From Thalassia testudinum (lineage: Eukaryota; Streptophyta; Magnoliopsida; Alismatales; Hydrocharitaceae), in the NCBI GenBank assembly GCA_037157565.1, contig JAZHRO010000055.1, forward strand, positions 46,097,001 through 46,161,000: a stretch of DNA of 64,000 nucleotides, written 5' to 3'. Position 1 is the stretch's first letter; every line of letters starts with the position of its first letter. Of this stretch, positions 55,563 to 64,000 are shown piece after piece. The position numbers and the translations under genes were made by a program. The notes under the pieces are model-generated. The model did no database searches and had not been told where the DNA came from. It worked only from the letters and a program-made list of their open reading frames with translations.

Positions 55563-56812
55563 GGCAACAGACGCAATAATTTCGCCTAATTTTATTTTGA
55601 TTATTTGTCAATTGCACAGAGATTTGACAATTCATTATTTTCTTTTCTGTGCGAGAAAATTTATACAAGAATCAACCACTGTGAGAGGCGACCCTTGATG
55701 TCGCCAGACGAGAAGTGGACAAGCAATTTTGAAAGGAGGAGAAGGACGAGGACGCGACGGACACCATTGTATTTAATCGCTAATTTAATTAGAATAGAAT
55801 TAAGACTGAAGACTTAATTTTTCATTACAGTTAGTTTGAAACCCTTGTTCTGGGGCAAATTTTGAGGGGTTTGTTCCCCGATTTTGTTTTGGACCCGTGT
55901 TGGGTAATTTTTGGGAGCCTGTTCCCTTTTCTTTAGATTTAGGTTTATTTTTTTATTATTTCTTTTATTTTCTTGTGCATAAGTAGTTCTAAAAAAAAAA
56001 TAGAAAAAGAAAAAAAACGAGCTGCCTGCTAGAAGTTGCCTGCCCTAGGACGAACCATTTAGGTCTGTATGAGCAGCCTCTAGATTTGCTTTTCTGCATT
56101 GCGTGCATTTTTGCATCGAAGATCGCTGGAGGCAAGGTACGCATTCTCTTACTTTGCATCCTATTTTTGATCACGCATTACATTTGGGATTTAATGCGAA
56201 GACCACCTAATCTGTACTGAATAAATCTAACAAGTGGTCACATATTTTCTTTAGAAAAAGGACTAATTAAAGGAAAGACATTTTAAAAACCAAGGATTTG
56301 ATTTTCAAACTTGGCGTGCGATTCAAAGTTCAAAATCTTTGACGACGTATGCACACTTATTTCACTTGCACCACGGCACGTTTCTAGACACTCCTTAGGT
56401 TTGGAAATACTAGGACAAGAGCCCTCCTTTCGTTGGATTCTGAAGTGTTCGGAACTGGAAATCAAAGGTTTTGTAAATCCAAAGAGGGGGATACCCTGTC
56501 ACGGATTTTTGGGGGTAGTTGAGGAGCACCGCGAAAGCACAGCTTCAAAGGAAGGCTTAGGCCTACTTGCATCCCTCGATCTTCCGTCTTTGGATTTACT
56601 TGACCAATTGAGATTTAGGGAAGAACACCTAAGCTCCAACTAGGTCTTTTTAGGCGAGCCGTAGGTCGACAATAGGCGCGTAAATTGATTGAAAAAATTG
56701 TATTGTCACCTGCAATCTGACTTAAAATCAAAAGCCTAAATTGGGAAAGACCTAAAAGGTCCTTTTTGAATTGTGTCTTGCTTGGGGAATTCTGATTGAA
56801 GTGTGAGTTAGA
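55563..56812 (+). other. TE7 leader
   Basis: 1.25 kb before the coding region. A 110-codon stop-free stretch at 56311-56643 has no ATG at its start and no known motif, so I treat it as noncoding. GCC-rich motifs such as GGGGAGGCAAC lie next to the primer site. Confidence 0.6.
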
Positions 56813-57514
56813 ATGGACCACATTGATTTTCATCCTTTCACATCTTGCCCACACCCTCACCCCCACTCTGCATCCTTCAATCCCAGACGCCGAGATGGTC
56901 CATTCCTTGATGGACATAATGACAATCATTGGGATCCGTTTTGCTCCTATTATAGGAGTATTGGCCTAGTTAAGCCCCAAATTAGTGAGCAGAACTCAGG
57001 AGAGGGATTTGCTTTGCCCAATATCCCACATACCAAAGAAATACCCAACCCACCCTCCCTGAAAACTTATAATGGTTGGACAAACACTCCTGGGTACTAT
57101 AAGCCTGAGCCTGACTTCTCTTATGATAGAAATGACCTCTCCTCTTTGAAGATGGAAATACAGAAAATGCAAAATGAAATGAGTGAATTGTTAGGAGAAT
57201 CTTTGAGGGCAGGCCAACAAGAAAGAGATGAAATTAGCCACCCAATCTGCCCCATTGACGATGACGTACACCCCTCTACAACAGATGCATCTCCCGTGGG
57301 AAAGCTACACTTTAAGTTGAAGGGAAATTCTGGGGAGAATAGCTACTTTTCGAGGATCGATTTTGAAACCTCCCCATTAGATGACACTTCCTTGAGAGAT
57401 CTACACTTTAGGTGGGAGGAAAAAACACATGAAAGTAGCTATGCACTGGATGAAGAACGGTGGCAACCCGAGGAAGATGATGATAAGGTTGAGTATCCAC
57501 CTGATTTATATTAG
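56813..57514 (+). CDS. TE7 ORF1: acidic protein of unknown function, N-terminal part
   Basis: 233 codons from ATG at 56813 to TAG at 57512. Starts with a His/Pro-rich segment (DFHPFTSCPHPHPHSASF), continues with a Tyr-containing part (NTPGYYKPEPDFSYD), a predicted coiled coil (LKMEIQKMQNEMSELLGE, residues about 119-136) and two related blocks, GKLHFKLKGNSGE and RDLHFRWEEKTHES, that look like an internal repeat. It ends Glu/Asp-rich. The next frame (57530) is in the same phase, with only five codons after the stop, so ORF1 and ORF2 probably were, or are, one protein. No family recognised. General layout (Tyr/Pro-rich start, coiled coil, acidic part) resembles TE4 and TE6 proteins but clear homology is not seen. 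Confidence 0.75.
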   Translation: MDHIDFHPFTSCPHPHPHSASFNPRRRDGPFLDGHNDNHWDPFCSYYRSIGLVKPQISEQNSGEGFALPNIPHTKEIPNPPSLKTYNGWTNTPGYYKPEPDFSYDRNDLSSLKMEIQKMQNEMSELLGESLRAGQQERDEISHPICPIDDDVHPSTTDASPVGKLHFKLKGNSGENSYFSRIDFETSPLDDTSLRDLHFRWEEKTHESSYALDEERWQPEEDDDKVEYPPDLY

Positions 57515-57529
57515 AGTCAAAAGAAGGGA

Positions 57530-58810
57530 ATGATGGTACCATTGGAAGACCTCGACCCATATGATAGTATTTTCGTGACATTTGATGAAGTGGGTCAAAG
57601 TCAAGTTGTTAATCCTACCCTCCCTTCTGATCACGATATGGAACTCAAACCCACCCTTAGGGAACCTAACCCTAAAGAAATTGACCTATCTGAGGAGTCT
57701 GATGTAACCAATGTAAATAATTTACCTCAGATAGAGCACCCTAGGGGATCTGCTGAGATATTAAATGATTCTAGACCTCGGGTACATGATGAATTGTGTG
57801 ATGAGGAGGAAGATGAATTATATGAGGAACCTACATTCAAGATTTGGAGTGACACTAAGGGTGATTATGTATTATTTGAAGAGTTAGCCCCTGAGGATGT
57901 CACAAATTTGACCAAATTAGGTTTCCTTGGCACACCCATTGATGATATTTCTCCTCATGATAAAATGATGGAAAATTTGGAAGCAATTTCTAAGATTTAT
58001 GTGGATTCACATATGGACTCCGGGGAAGATTTGAGTAAAGAACAAAAACCTGGGGATGACATTGATAGGATAATCCCTAGATCTGTTGCTTCCAACCTGC
58101 CTTCATTCACTTCGAAGTCACCCTCTGATTCGCTTATATCTGAAAGCGAAATTGTGACTCTTGATGAAGAGCAGGAAGATCCACATGATGGTGCAAGGAA
58201 TGCTAGGGATGAAATTGAGGATTTAGAAAGAGTGTTTGGGATGGACACCAAGCTGATTAAACCCAACCTAGATCTTATGGCCATCCCACAACCTCGTAAC
58301 TTGGACACCCTAGACGATCCTTGCCTTAGAGAATTGCTCATTTTTGTTCTGACTAGGGGGCTTAACAGACCAATATTTTCTGTAATGGAGTATCGGGTAT
58401 GGATTGATGATTTCTTTAGTCAGTCCATTACCCTGGGGGTTTATCTCTATACCATTCCTTCCCCATTCTTTTTGGAGGATCCTTGTCATCCTACCCCTAC
58501 CCCTTTGGAGGTTATTTTAACTGTTTATCCTTTAGAACCTCTTCTGGTGACCTGGGAAGATTTCATTCCCATTTTAGTTGGGCGAGCATTTGCTATCGGG
58601 ATTCATCATCAGCTCGCCAACATCCTAGGTTACCTATTTTCTAGGCCAACTTTGCTTTGCTCATTTTTAGGGCCTATTTCTGCAATTCTTGAACCTGATT
58701 TGCAGGTTCTTCGGCTATTCAGCCCAGCTTTGACCCAGGTAATATCCTTCTATGCAATGAGGACATTGCAGATTTTAGGCATGGGGGGGTGTACTTGGGG
58801 ATATACATAG
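57530..58810 (+). CDS. TE7 ORF2: acidic protein of unknown function, C-terminal part
   Basis: 426 codons, in frame with ORF1. Residues 1-240 are strongly acidic (DEEEDELYEEPTFKIWSD, EIVTLDEEQEDPHDGARNA). Residues about 255-400 are more hydrophobic and look folded (LRELLIFVLTRGLNRPIF, WIDDFFSQSITLGVYLYTIP, ITPF-like and WEDFIPILVGRAFAIGI), with a weak possible membrane segment. No retroviral protease (D-T/L-G-A), RT (FMDD), integrase or zinc-knuckle motif is present. The last 20 codons overlap the GAGGACATTGCA block, so the end of the reading frame may be set by that RNA element. The open frame in a young element suggests recent selection or simply recent arrival. Function unknown. Confidence 0.75.
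   Translation: MMVPLEDLDPYDSIFVTFDEVGQSQVVNPTLPSDHDMELKPTLREPNPKEIDLSEESDVTNVNNLPQIEHPRGSAEILNDSRPRVHDELCDEEEDELYEEPTFKIWSDTKGDYVLFEELAPEDVTNLTKLGFLGTPIDDISPHDKMMENLEAISKIYVDSHMDSGEDLSKEQKPGDDIDRIIPRSVASNLPSFTSKSPSDSLISESEIVTLDEEQEDPHDGARNARDEIEDLERVFGMDTKLIKPNLDLMAIPQPRNLDTLDDPCLRELLIFVLTRGLNRPIFSVMEYRVWIDDFFSQSITLGVYLYTIPSPFFLEDPCHPTPTPLEVILTVYPLEPLLVTWEDFIPILVGRAFAIGIHHQLANILGYLFSRPTLLCSFLGPISAILEPDLQVLRLFSPALTQVISFYAMRTLQILGMGGCTWGYT
58755..58790 (+). other. Conserved post-coding block, TE7 copy
   Basis: CAATGAGGACATTGCA, 8 bases, GCATGGGGGGG. Here it lies inside the end of ORF2, unlike in TE2, TE3 and TE6. Confidence 0.8.
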
Positions 58811-59878
58811 CATAATTGCATACATTTGTACATATAAAAAAAAAAAAAAAAAAAGTTTTGAGCTTAACTGGCTAAGTCCTGCATTCTTAAGCAAATCAGA
58901 ACTCTAGCGTAGACTAAATTAATTCTAGGGTCAAACTTTAGAAGCTAAATAAGCTACTAGCTTTAGACCTTTAGGGTCCTTTGTGGACTTAAAAACTTAA
59001 GTAGGAGTTAAGTTGCGGACCATTCTTCAAGAGGTTGAGGAAGGGAAGCTAGGGTTTGAGTTAAAAGGTGGGGTAGTACCTGGAGTCTTATTCTACCTTT
59101 TGGTTTACGGGTCCTGGTAACCCAAGCATCCAAATTTTTCACACTTGGTCTGGTGATTAACTTAATTTCTGAAAAGAGATTTGGTTCTCTTAGTTTTGAC
59201 TTAAGAGAGGCTTGAAAACACATTTTGATTGGAAGAGTTCCCGCCGCAGGAGAGGTCGAGTATATACTCACCTTGAGGATGCGATGGTAACATATTACCT
59301 CCTCGGCGCTTGTCTCTTAGGATATCCATCCTACTGGGGGCATGTAAGCGCATTGCGCGGTTCAGGTACCATGGGCGGCCCTATCACGAAGTGTCGATTG
59401 CCATAGGCCTGAATTTGCTTAAGAAATCCATGGGCGATACTATCCCGAAGTGTCGATTGCCAGGAGTTCTTGGGGTCGTTATGGGCGGTGCTATCTCGAA
59501 GCATCGAAAGCCAGGCACCCTTCGAGGTATGGTAATGGGGACAATGAATCCGACACAGACCGTGTTGATAGCTGATCTGAGGTTAGACTTAGAATAAAAA
59601 AAATAAAAAAAAAGTATATATATATAAAAAAAATTTTCCTTTAACTCAAATAACTCGGACCAATGCACAAGCACGGATGCTTTAATCTCAGGGATCAATG
59701 AACTTTAGGGTAGAGTCAGAAATAAGGGAAACTTGTGCTTGCAACTCGTCTTTAGCCGACCTAGTCTGTAACTTAGCAACTACTTAGGAACCTTGGGTTT
59801 AGAACCTGAACTTAATATGCTTCTGAAGGAAGACTAAGTGAGTTGACTAGTCTACTTAGAGTGCTAGGTTTCGCTTAA
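58811..59878 (+). other. TE7 3' noncoding region
   Basis: Contains an A-run (58838-58854), a predicted stem-loop (59241-59309), and three copies of a motif ATGGGCGGTGCTATCnCGAA starting at 59371, 59430 and 59481. The TE3 3' region has a related single copy (about 21880). No gene. Confidence 0.7.
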
Positions 59879-59917
59879 TTTTGCTAGGGACTAGCAAAAA
59901 CTAGGCATGGGGGTATT
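59879..59917 (+). promoter_or_regulatory. TE7 hairpin and polypurine tract
   Basis: TTTTGCTAG, GGA, CTAGCAAAA (perfect 9-bp arms, 3-base loop), then ACTAGGCATGGGGGTATT and the 3' LTR at 59918. Plus-strand priming is expected at the G-run. Confidence 0.88.
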
Positions 59918-61638
59918 TGATTAGCCCATAGTTGTGGGCTATTTAAGTATTTAAGTGCTTACACATTAGGTTAATTCTAACATTTATTTAGTATAAATTA
60001 GGATGTAAATAGATTAATTCATAGTTTTAATCTAATTACATAATCCATACATTGTATTCATATCTTAAGTGCATTTAGAATTAGCTTAAAATAGCATTCA
60101 TCTAATTAGATAACCAATTAGGTATATTGTTTTTATTAACATAGAAGTTGAGGGTCTATACATAAATAACCCTAATATTTTAATAATATTTTCTTTATTC
60201 GTCTTCTTTCAGAACGGCTGCCGCTCCAACGCCCGCGTGATGCAGTGAAAGCCATTCAAGGGGGAGCGGATACGGTGGATCTGGTCGGCCGCTGATTTCA
60301 AATTTGTTCAGGCCACTACAAAAGGAGCACGGAGGCAGCCGAGCTCAGAAGGCCTCCGCCACCGACCCACCACTGTGCAGAGAGAACCTCTCTCTTCCAC
60401 TCCACACTACTGGCCTCTACCATGGCGGCGAGTCTCCACCACCGTGGGCGTGTGGTGTGACAGGCCACACCGCCATCCAAAGCTCGCCTGCATTACCGTG
60501 AGCACCTTACGTGCAACTCCCTCGCCGTCGTCGCAGACCACCACCACCGAGCTACTGATCAGCCACCCTCTCAGTAACTTAAGACGTCTGGGAAATTTCC
60601 CAGACGTCTGAAGTTACCCGCTCACCTCCACTTCCTCAGCCTGCACTCTCCAACCGGCCACCAGACCGCCTGCACCCTCCACCGCTCACCGGCTGCAGAC
60701 CTGCGCACGCCTGCAGATCAGCCCGCGCTCTCCTCCAACGCCTGCAGACCAGCCTGCAGCATCCTCCAACAGCCGCCTGCAGCTTCCACCGCACACGCCA
60801 ACCGCCTGCAGACCACTGCGCAAGCGCCCTCCTGCAAACCACCGCCCACGCACAACCGCGCCAGCGCCCTCCTGCAGACCCTCCGCCCACGCCAGCTTCC
60901 ACCGCACACGCCAACCGCCTGCAGACCACCGCGCAAGTGCCCTCCTGCAGACCACCGCCCACGCACAACCGCGCGCCCTCCTGCAGACCCTCCGCGCACC
61001 CACGCACAACCGCCTGCAGACCGCCCAACCGACCTCCGCGCATGCCAGCCGCACACGCCAGCCGCAGCAGCCACCCCCGCAGCAGCAGCAGGCGGCGGAC
61101 TTCACGCCAACAGGCTGCGCAAGCTGCCGGCTGCAGCACCTCCGCCGGAGCTCGTCCGGCCACCTCCGACCGCCGCGCAACTCGCCGCCACCACCGATTC
61201 GAAGCCCTTGATCCAAGGGACCTCCTCCGAGCTTCCCACGCCCGGCCATGGGCTCCTCGTCGCGCATGACAACGGGGAAAAATTCCCCTGTTTTGCTACA
61301 GTAAAACATTAATTAAAATTTACATTTTCTGCCATTGCCACATTTTAATCATATTCTATTCACTCTGCATTGCGGAAAATATCCTGTAGTTTCTCATAAT
61401 TGCCATTTCAGCATTGTTTCTTGCTTAAACCTTAATCTAAAGGCAATCTTGGCTTGGTTCTTGTCCAAATTGACTACGAACAAACATTTTTAAGTGGCGC
61501 GAATTTTAATACGTTATTGCCTCCCTGTGGATACGACCCGCTCCTCTGCGAGTGGTTATTTCTTGTTAAAAATTGATTAGTCGATTTTTCCACCACATTA
61601 AACTACAAACGACTTAAAAGCGAAAGATCGAACGGTCA
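59918..61638 (+). repeat. TE7 3' LTR
   Basis: 1721 bp, nearly identical to the 5' LTR; differences seen include C/T at 59959, G/T at 60000 and GCCAG/ACTGG near 60408. Contains the same palindrome (60575-60616) and CTGCAG-rich array. Confidence 0.93.
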
Positions 61639-61643
61639 GTGAA
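61639..61643. repeat. TE7 target site duplication, right copy
   Basis: GTGAA, identical to 53816-53820. Confidence 0.92.
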
Positions 61644-61840
61644 CCTCCTAAGAGCTCTCTTTTTAGACTTGTGAGATCGTCATCCATTGATGAAGTCTCT
61701 AGTAGTGCAAACTACAAAGCAAAGAATTATCAGAATGACAAAGGAAAGAACAAAAAGGTTGTGTTGTGAAATTACAAAATTACCTTTCCTTCGAGCTCAT
61801 CCACGGATAACTGATTAAGAGCCTCTGCTTGGGACTCCAT
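61639..61840 (-). pseudogene. Possible host (or CACTA) exons interrupted by TE7
   Basis: Minus strand: an exon-like segment from 61840 (ATG-like MESQAEALNQLSVDELEGK) ends at 61784 with a GTAATT donor. A second segment begins at 61696 after a CACTACTAGAG acceptor and reads TSSMDDDLTSLKRELLGG, in phase with the first. Removing TE7 and one duplication copy lets it finish SPV-stop at 53808. The peptide is acidic and coiled-coil-like; I do not recognise it. It may be the end of a host gene or of a CACTA-encoded gene. Splice sites are predicted by eye only. Confidence 0.35.
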
Positions 61841-64000
61841 GGCCAGAATTGGCAAAACCAGCAATATTCATAATTATTCTTCTTGAAAAAAGATCCATGA
61901 AGCATCATTTTCAAGTTTAGAGATGCATGCCTAGAAATTTTAAAACCATCGCAAGTTATTTTCATGGAGGTTCTGGATAAGATCCACGAACAAAATGATA
62001 AGCCTGCCATTGCATTGTACAACAGATAATGGTCAGGTTTAAGCACTACATAACCTTGTTTAAGGCTTTGAGATGCTGTCAACTTGGAAAGGCTGATAAT
62101 TCAACAAATTGTTTTGTAGTATAACCAAAATCCTACCCTTTTCCTCCATCTTTTCAAATGCTGAGAATGTACTGCTTGTGCCAACACTCCCTATCATTTC
62201 ATTTAGTTTCGTTGTAGTCCTAAATCATCCATCAAGCTAGCTATTAGCCAACAAAAAGTGCAAGAGATGATGCGACCAATCTGTTGTATATGGTTTTATA
62301 ACATTAAGTTTAGTATGAAGGTAACTGACTTTGCAAATTGTGCACGGATCTTGAGAGTATATTTCTTCGACTTAGCATCCTATATTTTGCTTTCTAGAAC
62401 CTACAAGGTAACAATTGTTTACGTAAATGCAAAAAATTAAAAAGAAAATATATACATATCCTTCCAAAATGGAACCAAATTAACTCCAATACTATGGCGT
62501 AGATGATAATGACAGAGCCATCGTGAGAACCTTCCAAATGTCTTGAATATACCCAAAACATATGACTATCTCCTAAACAATCGTCATGCAGTGCAATCAT
62601 CTGAATTTTCATAAGCAATTCCATAGCTCAATATAGAGGAATGCTTAACTGGCTAACATGCCAGATCAACTTAGTAATTGGCATTAGGATTTGCAATATC
62701 ATAATAATGCTTAAGTAAGTGAGATAGGCTATAAGCTAGGTACCAACCAGAACTAGGCAAACCATTTCTATAATATGCAAATAATGTAATGATGGCTTCA
62801 TGTCCATTTGAAGGGCAACCTTGTTACTTTTGTGGGAAGCTATAGATCCAAAATAAACTGCATATAAATTCCACAAAGTTGTTCCAATAGTCTTATTTTC
62901 TACCAACAGTTTCCATCACATATGAAAGGGCCCATTTGACTACCAGGTTGCTTAACCATATGCTAGCAATGAAGATAATGTGCCAGAGTGTTTTTGGCTC
63001 TAAACATGCTAATTGGGTATTTAGGGGCCTAGACATTCATCTACTTTATGTCAATGCTTTGCTAAACCTTTCATTGCTATTGTTATCTCCTGTCTTTATA
63101 TAAAGTGGGGTTGATTTCTTTTCATCAATAACAAGAATTCTTCACTATTCTTCCACAATCTGCTTACTATGTTACTCTTTCTTTTTAATTGTTAAATCTA
63201 CCTTATATGGTCAACAAAGTCAAATGGTAACGATGACTACTGGAATATTCTTGTCTATGCAAAGGTTGTACATCTATCTACCTACTGCCACAAGACAAGA
63301 CTTCTACCAGTTGATTAAAAGAGAGTTTTAACCTACTTATTCCATTTAATGTTTAATGACAGAATTTTGCCCATCTTATTACCTTCCCCATTAATTAGGT
63401 TTCATCCTGGCATCTTTCCAGCAAGCATAGATAACTTCATGATGTATTGAGATCCCATTGGTTAGGTTTCAACCTTCCATCTTTCCAACAAGCACAAATA
63501 ATTTCCTGATGTATTGATACAAGGATATCTGGATACTAGTTATATTGCCAACTAAACATAACTTATAAATGATGAAAATTATAGTATAACTTATCTAGTA
63601 AAAGTTATACTAGTTATGATATACCACAAGAAAATTCCTTATACATTTCCTACATTTAAAAGAATTGGCATCCAATAAAATTAAGTGGAAAAAGCAACCA
63701 AGCTACTCATGAAGGTCAAAAGAGAGAGAACGAATGGAGAAAAGTCAAATCTAACTGTATATGCATATTGTCAAGTAGAATTTGCATAAGAAACCATACA
63801 ATAAAACTTTGAGTGTCACAAGCACAAGAACCCCACATCAGTCAGCTTCCATTGAACCATTAATTAAGACAAAGTTGCAATCGCTGAGAATAATACATTT
63901 AACTCAACAACTTGAAGAGATTAAAACATGTAGGAATCTCACCATCGCATATTAAAAAAAAGAGGCTTTCTATGTCAAGCTATACGCCTTCCAACCGGCT
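61841..64000. other. AT-rich unassigned sequence (intron-like or intergenic)
   Basis: No motif-bearing open frame. A 67-bp direct repeat is present (63395-63461 and 63462-63520, TTAGGTTTCA...GATGTATTG), and a small inverted repeat AGTATAACTT / AAGTTATACT near 63580-63610. If the exons at 61639-61840 are real, part of this would be introns of that gene. Confidence 0.4.

Larger units (their letters stand above)
53821..61638 (+). mobile_element. TE7: young complete non-autonomous LTR retrotransposon, 7.8 kb
   Basis: LTRs of 1722 and 1721 bp (53821-55542, 59918-61638) that differ at about 1-2 percent of bases by eye, perfect GTGAA duplications, an exact tRNA-Asp primer site, leader, an acidic coding region split by one stop codon, and a 3' region with the conserved block, stem-loop, hairpin and polypurine tract. 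No gag core, protease, RT, RNase H or integrase motif occurs on either strand. It is the youngest insertion in the window and must have been copied in trans. Confidence 0.93.

Noticed and set aside
56311..56643. 110-codon frame in TE7 leader as a separate gene
   Set aside because: No ATG at its start and no recognisable domain; could be checked in other copies.
60636..61309. 175- and 207-codon minus-strand frames
   Set aside because: Same artefact in the TE7 3' LTR; repetitive composition, opposite to the element's transcription.

Overview
This window comes from a flowering plant and consists almost entirely of retrotransposons. Long terminal repeat (LTR) elements with tRNA-Asp primer sites, En/Spm-like subterminal repeats and nested insertions with 5-bp target duplications all fit a large, repeat-rich angiosperm genome. 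The species cannot be told from the sequence. I found no intact host gene, rRNA, tRNA or CRISPR array.

Layout, using local names. TE1 (1-9388, minus) is an Athila-like Ty3/gypsy element cut by the left window edge. TE2 (9389-11426 continued at 24667-29811, plus) is a related element that received both TE1 (in gag) and TE3 (in reverse transcriptase, RT). TE3 (11427-24666, plus) is complete, 13.2 kb, same family as TE1. TE2 itself sits inside TE4 (29812-34388, minus), an element with LTRs related to those of TE2 but no visible pol. TE5 (about 34966-47115, minus) is a pair of LTRs around only about 0.9 kb of leader-like sequence; its 3' LTR holds a solo LTR (35592-37663, duplication GTGGT) and its 5' LTR holds TE6 (40059-45993, minus, duplication GTGGA), another pol-less element. 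47116-49480 is unassigned or LTR-like. 49481-49860 is one end of a CACTA (En/Spm) transposon. To its right are a Copia-type solo LTR (50185-51530, TCATC), a TE2-type solo LTR (52039-53615, ATGTC) and TE7 (53821-61638, plus, GTGAA). TE7 is a young, complete element with 1.72-kb LTRs that encodes a long acidic protein of unknown function instead of gag-pol. The last 2.4 kb is AT-rich, with possible minus-strand exons.

How the parts relate. TE1-TE3 carry gag, aspartic protease, RT, RNase H and integrase in Athila order, and all have decayed. TE4, TE6 and TE7 have no pol but share cis-acting parts with the pol-bearing elements: the tRNA-Asp primer site, a conserved U5 block, a GAGGACATTGCA / GCATGGGG block after the coding region, and a short hairpin (TTTTGCTAG / CTAGCAAAA) before the polypurine tract. 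The simplest reading is a guild of non-autonomous elements copied in trans by Athila-like machinery. This shared module set, with the unknown TE7 protein, is the most interesting content of the window. Boundaries were read by eye; no alignment or database search was run.
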